Assembly: GCA_963815645.1 (NCBI GenBank)
Contig: CAWFHL010000001.1
Coordinates: 620,001-684,000, forward strand
DNA from: JBBRHQ01 sp963815645
Lineage (GTDB): Bacteria; Actinomycetota; Thermoleophilia; Solirubrobacterales; 70-9
DNA length: 64,000 nucleotides
Reading direction: 5' to 3'
Shown here: positions 52,183-60,889 of the stretch, piece after piece
Layout: each line of letters opens with the position of its first letter
Position numbering within the stretch: position 1 is the first letter of the stretch
Notes under the pieces: generated by a model
Told to the model about the DNA's origin: nothing
Seen by the model: the letters and a program-made list of their open reading frames with translations, nothing else
Database searches by the model: none
Position numbers and translations under genes: made by a program

Positions 52183-54492
52183 TCAGATGCGGGCGCCCTC
52201 GCGACCCTGCGGCTTCGAAGAGAGCCGCACGGGTGCCGAGGAGAGCGCCTGCACGCGCAGGTCAGACCAGGTCAGGCCCTCGCGGACGAGCGCCGGCAGG
52301 CCTAGCGCCACCGCGGTGGCGATCTCGACCGCCTGCAGGATGACGCCGTAGGCGAGCGCGTCGGCGGTGCTGATCCCGAAGCCGGTGTGAAGGACGCTGA
52401 TCACCGCCAGCTGGAAGACCCCGATGTTCGACGGGGTCGCGGGGACGACCGCGGTGACGTTGACCGCGAACAGCACCGCGGCGGCCGCGCCGATCCCGGC
52501 CTGGCCGTCGAGGCCAAGCGCGTAGAGGAGCGCCCAGCAGGCGGCGAGCTGGATCGCCCAGGCTCCGAGCTGCCCAGCGGCCGCGATCGAGCCGCGCTTC
52601 GGGTCGCGGAAGACGGTGAGGCCGCGGCGAACCTGGACCAGGGCGCTGCGCATGCTCGCCCCGATCCGCGCCAGCCGCCCGTTGCCGCCACGGCGCATCA
52701 GGGCCGGCGCGATCAGCACCACAAGCAAGAGCAGCAACGGCACCGAGCTGAACCAGAAGAGCTTCTGCGTGCCGGAGTGGAAGAGGTCGGTTGTCGAGAC
52801 GATGATCGCGCCCAGCAGGACCAGGGCGAGGATGTTGAGCATGGTCTGCGAGACCAGGGTGCCGAGCAGCACCGGGACGGTCTCGCGCATGCGGCCGGTT
52901 CGTCTCGACAGCGACATCACCCGCGCCGGCTCGCCGAGGCGAGCCGGCAAGGTAGCCGACATCAGCACCCCGATCATCGTCGCCGAGGTGACGTCGCGGC
53001 GGCGCACCGGGCGGTTGGGCAGCGCGGCGCGGACGATCGCGTACCAGGATGCGGCGCGGAAGAAGAGCGAGGCGGACATCAGCGCGCAGGCGATCAGCAC
53101 CCAGCTGAGATCCGAGCGGACGATGCTGGCGACGACCTGATCGACGCCGATCCTGTTGGCGGCGAGGGCGGTGAGGCCGAGGCCGAGGACCGCGGCGAGC
53201 CCGAGCCCGAGCCGGCGGGCGGCGCTGCGCCGCCGGCTGCCGCTGCGCGCCAGAGGCGGGTCAAGGGAGGGCAGGCGCTCGGCGGGGCGCCGCGGGCGAG
53301 CGTCGGCGGGGGCGATGCCGGCGCGGCGGGCGAACCGCTCTCCGGCGGTTGCCGGGGCGGGCGCCTCGATCGCCCTCTCGTACACCGAGGTGACCTGGTC
53401 AGCGACCCGGGGCCATGCGTAACGCTCGGCGCTGATCCTCGCGGCTTCGCCCATCTCGCGGAGGCGCTCGGGGGCATGCTGGGCGCGTTGAAGCTCTTCC
53501 GCAAGGCGCTGCGGGTCAGCCGGCGGGACCAGGACCCCGTCGAGGCCGTCCGTAACCACGTCGCTGTAGCCGGCGATCGCCGAGGCGATCACCGGGGTGC
53601 CGGCGGCGAAGGCCTCGGTCAGCACCATGCCGAAGCTCTCGCCCGAGAGCGACGGGGCGCAGAGCACGTCGGCGCGCTGGAGCTCCTGCCGCAGCTCCTC
53701 CTCGGAGACCCGCCCGCGTGCGTCGATCGAGCCCATCAGCTCCGGGTCCTGGAGGTAGCGAAGGATGTCAGCGTCGCCGGCGCCGATCACGGTCAGCCTC
53801 GCCGGAGCATGGTCGACCAGGGCGCCGAAGGCGGTGAGCAGGAAGGGCAGGCCCTTCCGCTCCTCGGGGCGGCCGACGAAGAGGATCCGGAACTCGTCGC
53901 TCCGCGGCGTCGGGCCGCTCGGAGCGACGCCGATGTCGACCCCGTTGGGGACGATCTCGTAGTGACCGCCGAACCAGCGCCTGCCCGTCCACTCGGCCGC
54001 CTCGGAGACGGCGATCCTCGCCGCGAGTTTGTTGACCACGCGCCGGGCGCCGAGCAGGTTGGCGGCGTAGTTGGGGATCGCCTTGGTCGAGTAGGCGTGG
54101 AAGGTGCCGACCACGGGAGTCTCGGAGTGAAGCGCCGTGTCCCACCCGACCAACGGCGCGATCGGCTCGTGGACGTGGATCACGTCAAACTCGCCCTGGC
54201 GAATGGCGCGGCGGGTTGCGGTCACCCCCTCCGGGAAGAGCGAGAGGTTGGAGACGGCGCCGTTGGCGCCGATCCCCACCGTGCGGCCGACCGGGATCAG
54301 GTACTCGGGAGCCTCCCTTGGCTCGGCGGGGGCGCGGTGGAGGGCCATGCTGAGGCGGTCGGGTGGATCGAAGGGCGCGATGACCCTGACGTGGTCGCCG
54401 CGGCCGATCAACTCCTCGGCGAGCGCCTCCACGTGCCGATTCACACCGCCCCGGTAGCTCCACGAATATGGCGAGACGAGGGCGATTCGCAC
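52183..54492 (-). CDS. Fusion: GT4 glycosyltransferase and flippase-like (LPG synthase TM) membrane domain
   Basis: 769 residues from GTG 54492; the frame is open to 54567, but RIALVSPYSWSYRGGVNRHV is the natural first strand. Residues 1-390 are a GT-B, family-4 glycosyltransferase: HVHEPIAPLVGWDTALHSE, ILFVGRPEERKGLPFLLTAF and the nucleotide-sugar block SLSGESFGMVLTEAFAAGTP. A Pro/Arg-rich linker (about 400-440) leads to a membrane domain of 8-9 helices with SATMIGVLMSATLPARLGEP and TAVVPATPSNIGVFQLAVIS, the lysylphosphatidylglycerol-synthase-TM/AglD-like family. The first half resembles mannosyltransferases such as PimA. The fusion could make and flip a glycolipid (inference). Confidence 0.87.
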   Translation of the reverse strand: MRIALVSPYSWSYRGGVNRHVEALAEELIGRGDHVRVIAPFDPPDRLSMALHRAPAEPREAPEYLIPVGRTVGIGANGAVSNLSLFPEGVTATRRAIRQGEFDVIHVHEPIAPLVGWDTALHSETPVVGTFHAYSTKAIPNYAANLLGARRVVNKLAARIAVSEAAEWTGRRWFGGHYEIVPNGVDIGVAPSGPTPRSDEFRILFVGRPEERKGLPFLLTAFGALVDHAPARLTVIGAGDADILRYLQDPELMGSIDARGRVSEEELRQELQRADVLCAPSLSGESFGMVLTEAFAAGTPVIASAIAGYSDVVTDGLDGVLVPPADPQRLAEELQRAQHAPERLREMGEAARISAERYAWPRVADQVTSVYERAIEAPAPATAGERFARRAGIAPADARPRRPAERLPSLDPPLARSGSRRRSAARRLGLGLAAVLGLGLTALAANRIGVDQVVASIVRSDLSWVLIACALMSASLFFRAASWYAIVRAALPNRPVRRRDVTSATMIGVLMSATLPARLGEPARVMSLSRRTGRMRETVPVLLGTLVSQTMLNILALVLLGAIIVSTTDLFHSGTQKLFWFSSVPLLLLLVVLIAPALMRRGGNGRLARIGASMRSALVQVRRGLTVFRDPKRGSIAAAGQLGAWAIQLAACWALLYALGLDGQAGIGAAAAVLFAVNVTAVVPATPSNIGVFQLAVISVLHTGFGISTADALAYGVILQAVEIATAVALGLPALVREGLTWSDLRVQALSSAPVRLSSKPQGREGARI

Positions 54493-54591
54493 TGTCGTTA
54501 AGGGTAGTTGATGTTCCGGTGGCGGATTGTGACGGCGCCCACGCATCGAAGGCGCAGGCAGGACCAAGAAAACCCCTCAGCAGGCTTCCGG

Positions 54592-56465
54592 TTACCCGTT
54601 CTCCTCAGGCCTTATTCGTGCCCGGGGGCCGGATTCCGCCCGCTCGGCCCAGACGTAACCGCCGAAGGCCAGCAGATAGGCGGTGCCGACCTCGAGCAGG
54701 AGCGCCCCGGAGTCGTTGGCGAGGGTGCCGATTGCGGTCGCCGCGGCGGCGCCGGCGAAGCCGGCCGCGAGCGCCGGGGAACCCTCGAACCAGGCGAGCA
54801 CCCGACGCCGCTGCAGGACGGCGGCTGCGATCGTCGCCAACAGGGCCCAGAAGACGGGCGTGGCGGCTGCCCGGCCGAAGCTGATCGCCGAGAGCCTCAG
54901 GCGGCGCTCGGCGACGTCGGCGATATCCCCGAAGCCGCCGGCATCGAGCACCGAACGGGTCAGGTGGGCGTCGCCGCCGGAGACGAGGTCGATCACCGCC
55001 AGCAGCGCAAGCGCCAGGATCGGCACAGCGAGCGCCAGCCAGGCCAGCGAGCGGCGCCCGGCGACGAGCGCCGCCGAGACCACGGCCCCGGCGGGGAAGA
55101 CGATCGCGGCGCCGACGTCGGCGCCGAATCGCCCGGCCGCGAACACGAAGGCCACCGGGATGGCGACCGCGACGAAGCTGATCGCCGCCGCCCGGCGGGA
55201 GATCGCCGCGGTAAAGCCGGCGATCCGGCGCCGGTGCCGACCAGGACGACCGGGGCGAGGATCGCCTCGAGCTCGTTGCCGATCCCGTAGAAGCGGACGC
55301 CGCCGCCGGGGTTGGGGCCGATCAGCGAGAGCGAGGTGAGCGGTGAGCCGGCGATCACGTCGATCGCGCAGGCCGCGGTGGTGAGCCCGCAGGCAACCGC
55401 CAGTGCGCGGTAGCCGCCCAGCGTGGCGAGGGTCAGCGCCCCCAAGGCGGGAGCGCCGAGGGCGAGGAGCAGCAGCTCGGCTGCTTCGCCCGGGCGCAGC
55501 GCGGCGCCGAGCAGGAGGAGAAGCGGCAGGTAGGCAACCGAGAGCGCCAGCAGCCGCAGGCCGGTGCGGCCGCGGCGAGCCGCCGCAGCGAGTCCGGCCG
55601 CGCAGATCCAGGCGAGCAGGCTGATGCCGACTACCGTGGCCCGGCGAGTCGGGATTTCGGCGAGGCGCGCCCCGAGCGAGGCGACCTCGGCGAAATCTGG
55701 GCTGCCCTCGGCGCGGATCGCGGTCCCGCTCATCTCCGGCGGGACGGGCAAACCGACACGCCCGAGGATCGTCGGGGCGAGGTCGATGGAGCTGACGAAG
55801 CCGTCGAGCCGGGTGCTGTCGGAGGTCAGGTTGCCGCCGAAACCCGCCCCGGCGATCCCGATCGCGAGCTGATCGTGCTCGTCCGGCGGCGGGCGCTCGA
55901 GCGCGATCAGCAGGTCGCGGCCGCGCAAACGCCTGGCCAGCGTGGGCAGCTCGGCGGGATCGGCGTTGACGACGCTCACCGGGGGCGCGCAAGCGCCGGC
56001 GCGGCAGCTCGGCGGGATGCGGCGGAGGCGGCCGTGGCGGCTGGCCGCCAGCAGCGCCGGCATGGTCAGCTCGGTGGCCGCCGCCATCCTCCCCGCCCCG
56101 AGCGAGGATGCGAGTAGGCCGGGGACGATCTGGGCAGGAGCGGAGTCGGCGCGCTCGACGATCCGACCCCAACCGGGCACCTCGGTGCCGAGGGTGCCGG
56201 TCAGCGCGAGGTCCCGGTCATAGAGCGAGTCAAAGACGCGGTTGCCCTGGGTGATGTCGAGATAGGTCTGGTCGGGCGAGACCTCGCCGAGCCCGGCGCT
56301 GAGCAGGCCCGGGGAGATCCCCGGCACTCCGTCGAGCGCGGAGAGCTGGGTGCCGTTCGGCAGTAGGGCGAGCGTCACCCGCGGCATCGCCGCCGCGCCG
56401 GCGGGTCCACCCAGGCAGCCTGCCGCCCAGAGCAGCCACGCGGCGAGCGCTATTTTGATGAGCAC
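54592..56465 (-). pseudogene. Large membrane protein with extracytoplasmic N-domain, one frame break as read
   Basis: About 624 residues if bridged. GTG 56465 starts a signal peptide (LIKIALAAWLLWAAGCLGG). A 250-residue extracytoplasmic domain has features that weakly recall alkaline-phosphatase-fold proteins (GFVSSIDLAPTILGRVGLPV). Then come about 10-11 helices, starting VVGISLLAWICAAGLAA. A break near 55222 in a GC-rich run changes frame; the continuation is IAGFTAAISRRAAAISFVAV and GTAYLLAFGGYVWAERAE. The motif FYGIGNELEAILAPV lies before the break. Similar proteins occur in actinobacteria without known function. Its start overlaps the divergent hemQ start by 8 bp. Confidence 0.75.
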
Positions 56466-57174
56466 CGTGGCCGGCCGGACTTTCGTGAAATTCACGTTCT
56501 TCAAGCTCGATCCCGCCTGGCGGCGCCTCGGCGACGAGCAGCGCGCCGCCGACAAGCTCGAGTTCCTCGCGGCCTGCGAGGATTTCGCCCTCGACCGCTC
56601 GCTGCGCGCCTACTCAACCATAGGCACCCGCAGCGACGTCGACCTGTTGCTGCTCAGCCAGAGCCCGATCCTCGAGGACATCCACAACTTCCACGTGGTC
56701 CTCGGCCAGAGCGGGCTCGCCAAGTGGGCCAAGACGCCCCACTCCTTCCTCTCGATGACCAAGGCCTCCCCCTATTCCGAGGAGGAGTCGGTGCGACCCG
56801 AGATCTGCGTCTCGGACCGCAGGTACCTGTTCATCTACCCGATGGTCAAGCAGCGGCGCTGGTACGGGGTGCCGCTGGAGGAGCGCCAGAGGATCATGCG
56901 CAGCCACATCGAAGTCGGCCGCCGCTATCCGGAGATCTCGGTCAACACGACATACTCCTTCGGCCTCGACGACCAGGAGTTCGTGGTCGCCTTCGAGGGA
57001 GACGACCCGGGCGAGTTCCTCGACCTGGTCAACGAGCTGCGACCCACCGAGGCCAGCGAGTACACGGAGCGCGAAACGCCGCTCTTCACCTGCATCTCGA
57101 TGAGCGTCGGAAAGGCTCTCGACGCGCTCGACGGAATGCCTGCGGGCGCCGTCGAGCCCGCCCGCCTCGCCTAG
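56458..57174 (+). CDS. hemQ: Coproheme decarboxylase HemQ (chlorite-dismutase-like)
   Basis: 238 residues from ATG 56458; the frame is open upstream to 56350 but only as antisense shadow. The conserved FVKFTFFKLDPAWRRL start, FLSMTKASPYSEEE, the active-site Tyr block YLFIYPMVKQRRWYGVP, the proximal heme His in RIMRSHIEVGRRYPEISVNT and SFGLDDQEFVVAFEGDDPG are typical. It has no chlorite-dismutase distal Arg pattern that I can identify. HemQ converts coproheme to heme b in the Gram-positive pathway. Other hem genes are not in the window. The downstream ferredoxin reductase (39 bp) and Fe-S genes suggest an iron/redox operon. Confidence 0.92.
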   Translation: MSTVAGRTFVKFTFFKLDPAWRRLGDEQRAADKLEFLAACEDFALDRSLRAYSTIGTRSDVDLLLLSQSPILEDIHNFHVVLGQSGLAKWAKTPHSFLSMTKASPYSEEESVRPEICVSDRRYLFIYPMVKQRRWYGVPLEERQRIMRSHIEVGRRYPEISVNTTYSFGLDDQEFVVAFEGDDPGEFLDLVNELRPTEASEYTERETPLFTCISMSVGKALDALDGMPAGAVEPARLA

Positions 57175-57212
57175 CGGCTCGGGGACGCCGTTCCCTATCC
57201 TTCCGCGTTCCA

Positions 57213-58616
57213 ATGAGCGCTCCCGGGACAACTGAGAACCCGCTCCGCGTGGCGATCATCGGCGCCGGCCCCGCCGGGTTCTACGCCGCCGAGCACATCC
57301 TCAAGGACGCCGAGACGCACGCCCAGGTGGACCTCTTCGACCGCCTCCCCACTCCGTTCGGCCTGGTCCGGGGCGGCGTCGCCCCCGACCACCCCAAGAT
57401 CAAGACGGTGATCCGGGTCTACGAGAAGACCGCGGCACGCGATGGTTTCCGCTTTTTCGGCAACGTCAAGGTCGGACACGACATCGAGGTCGAGGACCTC
57501 GAGCGCCTCTACCACGCGATCGTCTTCACCTTCGGCTGCGAAACCGACCGCCGGCTTGGCATCCCCGGGGAGGACCTGCCCGGAAGCCACGCCGCGACGG
57601 CCTTCGTCGGCTGGTACAACGCCCACCCCGACTATGCGGAGGAGGAGTTCGACCTCAGCTGCGAGCGCGCAATCGTGATCGGCAACGGCAACGTCGCCAC
57701 CGATGTCGCCCGGATGCTGGCCCTGACCGACCGCGAACTGCGCGAGACCGATACAGCCGACCACGCGATCGAGATGCTCGGCGGCAACAAGGTGAAGGAG
57801 ATCGTCGTCCTCGGGCGCCGCGGGCCCGCACAGGCGGCGTTCACCAATCCAGAGATCAAGGAGCTCGGCGAGATGCACGACGCCGACATCATCATCGAAC
57901 CTTCCGAGGTCGAGCTCGACCCCGCCAGCCAGGCCTTTCTCGACTCCGATGAAGCCGACAAGACGACCCGGGTCAACGTCGAGACCGTGCGGGAGTTCTC
58001 GCAACGCAAACCCGAGGGCAAGCCGAAGCGGATCATCATGCGCTTTCTCGCATCCCCGGTCGAGCTCACCGGCGACGGAAACGTCGAGGGCATCGTTATC
58101 GGCCGCAACGAGTTGGTCGAGGAGGGTGGCAGCCTGCGGGCCCGCGATACCGGCGAGCGCGAGCGGCTCGAGTGCGGCCTCGTCCTGCGTTCGGTCGGCT
58201 ACACCGGGGTGCCGATCGAGGGCGTTCCCTTCGACGACCAGAGGGGGACGATCCTCAACGACGGTGGCCGCGTACTCGACTCCCATGACGGCGGGCAGAA
58301 GCGGGGCCACTACGCCGCGGGCTGGATCAAGCGCGGTCCCTCGGGCGTTATCGGTACCAACAAGAAGGACGCCCTGGAGACGGTCAAGCACCTGCTCGAC
58401 GACGTCGCTTCCGGCGTCCTCTTGGAGCCTTCCTCGCCCGAACCCGCCGCGGTCGAGGAGCTGCTCGCCGAGCGCGGCGTCCGGTTCATCAGCTTCGAGG
58501 ACTGGCGGGCGATCGACCAGGCAGAGGTTGGCCGCGGCGAACCCCACGGCCGCCCCCGGGTCAAGTTCGTCAAGGTCGAGGAGATGCTCGACGTGCTCGG
58601 CGAGCGGGTGGGCTGA
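57213..58616 (+). CDS. Ferredoxin--NADP+ reductase, adrenodoxin-reductase type (FprA-like)
   Basis: 467 residues from ATG 57213. The FAD-binding loop is VAIIGAGPAGFYAAEHIL (about 12-29), followed by FGLVRGGVAPDHPKIKTVIR, a signature of the adrenodoxin reductase/FprA group. The NADP loop is AIVIGNGNVATDVARMLALT, followed by VLGRRGPAQAAFTNPEIKEL. The C-terminal FAD segment has GHYAAGWIKRGPSGVIGTNK. It passes electrons between NADPH and ferredoxin and could supply HemQ-linked, Fe-S or P450 reactions. It shares the stop base A with the BolA start (TGATG). Confidence 0.92.
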   Translation: MSAPGTTENPLRVAIIGAGPAGFYAAEHILKDAETHAQVDLFDRLPTPFGLVRGGVAPDHPKIKTVIRVYEKTAARDGFRFFGNVKVGHDIEVEDLERLYHAIVFTFGCETDRRLGIPGEDLPGSHAATAFVGWYNAHPDYAEEEFDLSCERAIVIGNGNVATDVARMLALTDRELRETDTADHAIEMLGGNKVKEIVVLGRRGPAQAAFTNPEIKELGEMHDADIIIEPSEVELDPASQAFLDSDEADKTTRVNVETVREFSQRKPEGKPKRIIMRFLASPVELTGDGNVEGIVIGRNELVEEGGSLRARDTGERERLECGLVLRSVGYTGVPIEGVPFDDQRGTILNDGGRVLDSHDGGQKRGHYAAGWIKRGPSGVIGTNKKDALETVKHLLDDVASGVLLEPSSPEPAAVEELLAERGVRFISFEDWRAIDQAEVGRGEPHGRPRVKFVKVEEMLDVLGERVG

Positions 58617-58852
58617 TGGCCGACCTGGCCGAGATCCGGGCGATGATCGAGGCTGCCCTTCCGGGTGCCGCGGTCGAGGTCTCCGATCAGACCGGGACCG
58701 GCGATCACCTCGAGGCGGTCGTCACCGCCCCCCAGTTCGAGGGTCTCTCGCGGATCGACCAGCACCGGCTGGTCAAGGCTGCGGTGCGCGAGCGAATGGA
58801 CGACGGCGAGATCCACGCCCTGACCGTGAAGACGACCGCGCCGGACAGCTAA
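58616..58852 (+). CDS. bolA: BolA family protein
   Basis: 78 residues, translationally coupled to the reductase gene at TGATG. The family core is IRAMIEAALPGAAVEVSDQT, with TGTGDHLEAVVTAPQFEGLS and the LVKAAVRERM helix ending IHALTVKT. BolA-like proteins pair with monothiol CGFS glutaredoxins to hold a [2Fe-2S] cluster using a His of BolA (candidate: the His in GDHLEA or IDQHRL). The next gene is such a glutaredoxin. Confidence 0.92.
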   Translation: MADLAEIRAMIEAALPGAAVEVSDQTGTGDHLEAVVTAPQFEGLSRIDQHRLVKAAVRERMDDGEIHALTVKTTAPDS

Positions 58853-58862
58853 GATCGGCTCC

Positions 58863-59264
58863 ATGGCTGAAGCTGAGAACGATTTGAAACAGCAGGTCGA
58901 GCGGCTGATCACCGACAACAAGGTGCTGCTGTTCATGAAGGGGACGCCGGAGATGCCGCGCTGCGGCTTCTCGATGCGGGTGGTGCAGATGCTCGACTCG
59001 CTCGACGTCGAGTACGGGGCGATCGACGTGCTGCCGGCGCTCGAGCCGCTGCGCGAGGTGACCGGGAAGATCTCCGACTGGCGAACCTTCCCGCAGCTCT
59101 ACCTGAACGGGGAGCTACTCGGCGGCGCCGACATCGTCGGTGAGATGTACGAGTCGGGCGAGCTGGCCGAGGCGCTCGGGGTCGAGCATGCCGAGACCCC
59201 CGCTCCCGCGGTGACGGATCCCGCGCAGGGACCGCCGCTGCAGATCGACAACCCCGCTGGTTGA
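58863..59264 (+). CDS. grxD: Monothiol CGFS glutaredoxin (Grx4-like)
   Basis: 133 residues, 10 bp after bolA. The active-site motif CGFS is in GTPEMPRCGFSMRVVQMLDS (about residue 36-39), with the glutathione/cluster-binding WRTFPQLYLNGELLGGADIV. The C-terminal 25 residues (PAPAVTDPAQGPPLQIDNPA) are an extension not seen in short Grx4. Together with BolA it makes a [2Fe-2S] carrier complex. Presence of a glutathione-type partner in an actinobacterium that may lack glutathione is of note; other thiols may substitute. Confidence 0.92.
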   Translation: MAEAENDLKQQVERLITDNKVLLFMKGTPEMPRCGFSMRVVQMLDSLDVEYGAIDVLPALEPLREVTGKISDWRTFPQLYLNGELLGGADIVGEMYESGELAEALGVEHAETPAPAVTDPAQGPPLQIDNPAG

Positions 59265-59698
59265 CGAGACAGCCCCGAGTGAGGTCACGGGCCGCGCTGG
59301 CGGCCGCGCTGGCGGTCGCCGCGATGCTCGGCGGCTGTGGCGGGGGCGGCTCCTCGACAGCGGTCTCCCATGGTCCCGGCGTCGGGCCACCCCGGACCGG
59401 CGAGGCGGCGGCGCGACTGGCCACCCGGGTGCCCGATTCCGAGCAGCGGGCCGGGGTCGCCCATGTGCTGCGGCTGATCGCCTCCGGAAATCCGCTTCCC
59501 TACGAGGAGGACGGATCCGTCTTTAAGAACCGCGAGGGGAACCTTCCCGACCTGCCCCGGGGGCTGCTCTACCGCGAGTACACGGTCCCCACGCCCGGGA
59601 GTCCCGACCGAGGCGCCAGGCGGCTGGTGGTCGGCGACGACGGTAGCGTCTACTACACGAGCGATCACTATTCCAGCTTCACCCGCCTCGATGAGTGA
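59261..59698 (+). CDS. Lipoprotein-anchored guanyl-specific ribonuclease (barnase/RNase Sa family)
   Basis: 145 residues from TTG 59261 overlapping the glutaredoxin stop (TTGA). A signal peptide with lipobox MLGGCG is followed by a linker and the ribonuclease domain (about 70-145). The active-site residues align with RNase Sa: substrate-binding FKNREGNLP, catalytic Glu in LYREYTVPTPG, Arg in GARRLVVG and His in TSDHYSSFTRL. It should cut after G. The next gene, overlapping by 8 bp, encodes a barstar-type inhibitor. Lipid anchoring of such a nuclease is unusual. Confidence 0.88.
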   Translation: MTRQPRVRSRAALAAALAVAAMLGGCGGGGSSTAVSHGPGVGPPRTGEAAARLATRVPDSEQRAGVAHVLRLIASGNPLPYEEDGSVFKNREGNLPDLPRGLLYREYTVPTPGSPDRGARRLVVGDDGSVYYTSDHYSSFTRLDE

Positions 59699-60098
59699 GC
59701 CCTCCGCCGAAGCGCTGACGCTGCTCGAGGCCGAACCCCCGGTTCGGATGATCGCGGACGAGTCCTCGCTCCCGCCGAGGGCCGGCGCAGCGGAGATCCG
59801 CGCCCGGATCGAGGGAGCGGAGATCGGCGGCGAGCAGGAGCTGTTCTCGGCCCTCGCATCGGAGCTCGCCTTCCCCTCCTGGTTCGGCGCCAACTGGGAC
59901 GCGCTTCTCGACTGCCTGCGGAATCTGGGGGGCGGGGACCGGCCGGCGGCCGTCACCGTGATCGTCGAGGGTGCCGGTCAGCTGCTCGCCGGCGTCCCGC
60001 GCACGGCCGCGCTGCTGATCGAGACCTGGGTGGCGGCGGCGCTCTGGTGGGCGCAGCGCGGCGTCCCCTTCCGCCTGCTGCTGCTGATCGAGAGCTGA
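59691..60098 (+). CDS. Barstar family ribonuclease inhibitor
   Basis: 135 residues, ATG overlapping the nuclease gene. The barstar core is IEGAEIGGEQELFSALASEL and FPSWFGANWDALLDCLRNLG, the latter with the Trp-Asp and Asp residues that bind the nuclease active site. It lacks a signal peptide, so it protects the cytoplasm from the cognate nuclease before export. The N-terminal about 40 residues are an extension. This is a classic nuclease-immunity arrangement. Confidence 0.9.
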   Translation: MSEPSAEALTLLEAEPPVRMIADESSLPPRAGAAEIRARIEGAEIGGEQELFSALASELAFPSWFGANWDALLDCLRNLGGGDRPAAVTVIVEGAGQLLAGVPRTAALLIETWVAAALWWAQRGVPFRLLLLIES

Positions 60099-60184
60099 CC
60101 CCTTCGCGGAGCTTGCTCGAGCGTGAAGGTCCCTCTGACCAGGAGAGGAGCCTGAAATCTCGCGAGCGGGAGCGGAGCTGGGAG

Positions 60185-60559
60185 CTAGACTGCGGCCTGC
60201 TCGGCCGCGTCCTCGCGGACCTGGAAGGAGGAGCCACAGCCGCAGGCGGCGACCACGTTGGGGTTGTTGACCTGGAAGCCGGCGCCCTGGAGGCCCTCGA
60301 CGTAGTCGACCTCCGATCCGAAGACGAACTGGGCGCTGACCTTGTCGACGATCACGGCGACGCCGCGGTCCTCGAACACGTGGTCGTCCTCTTTGGCCTT
60401 GTCGAAGGCAAGCGCGTACTGGAACCCGGAGCAGCCTCCGCCCCGGACGGCCACCCGGAGCGCCTGCTCGTCGCCCTCCGAGGAGCCCAGGAGCTCGTTG
60501 ATCTTCTCTGCCGCCTTCGGCGTCAGGCTTATCGCTGCGTTGGGCAGATCGCTCGTCAT
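60185..60559 (-). CDS. erpA: A-type Fe-S carrier protein (ErpA/IscA-like)
   Basis: 124 residues. The three cluster cysteines are in RGGGCSGFQYALAF and AACGCGSSFQV. Family segments ISLTPKAAEKINELL and FGSEVDYVEGLQGAGFQVNN are present. It receives and delivers [Fe-S] clusters to target enzymes. It is convergent with the barstar gene and lies 33 bp from the small thioredoxin-fold gene on the same strand. Together with BolA, Grx4, HemQ and the reductase it makes a cluster for iron cofactor trafficking. Confidence 0.93.
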   Translation of the reverse strand: MTSDLPNAAISLTPKAAEKINELLGSSEGDEQALRVAVRGGGCSGFQYALAFDKAKEDDHVFEDRGVAVIVDKVSAQFVFGSEVDYVEGLQGAGFQVNNPNVVAACGCGSSFQVREDAAEQAAV

Positions 60560-60592
60560 GGCTTTACATTGTAAGGCACCGTCGGCCGCCGA

Positions 60593-60889
60593 TCAGGAGC
60601 CTTGATCGGATCCGCTCTCGTAGCGATGCTCGAGATACTGGCGGATGCGGCGCGAGTCATGGATCACCTCGTCGCCGTCGACCAACACCGGCACCCGCTG
60701 CTGCCCGGTCAGCTCGACTATCTCGGGACGCTGGGATCGCTTCAGCGAGACCCGCTCGGTGCGGTGGGGGAGCGAGTGGCGCTCGAGGCTGCGGGCGACC
60801 GCGCCGCAGGGGCAGAGGAAGTTGGTCGGCGTGCGGCAGCGGTAGAGCACCCGGCCCTCTTCGCCCTCTTCGCGCCGCTCGACGCTCAT
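60593..60889 (-). CDS. Glutathione S-transferase N-domain / glutaredoxin-like protein
   Basis: 98 residues from ATG 60889, overlapping the epimerase stop (ATGA). It is thioredoxin-fold: VLYRCRTPTNFLCPCGAVAR with a CPCG active site, RVSLKRSQRPEIVELTG, the cis-Pro in QQRVPVLVDGDEVIHDSRRI and a final helix IRQYLEHRY. The VPVLVDG-DEVIHDS block is the glutathione-binding pattern of GST N-terminal domains. Stand-alone domains of this type may act as thiol oxidoreductases. Confidence 0.82.
   Translation of the reverse strand: MSVERREEGEEGRVLYRCRTPTNFLCPCGAVARSLERHSLPHRTERVSLKRSQRPEIVELTGQQRVPVLVDGDEVIHDSRRIRQYLEHRYESGSDQGS

Noticed and set aside
52387..54501. Plus-strand open frame of 704 codons antisense to the glycosyltransferase fusion
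   Set aside because: A GC-rich shadow; the minus strand carries clear GT4 and membrane signatures over the same bases.
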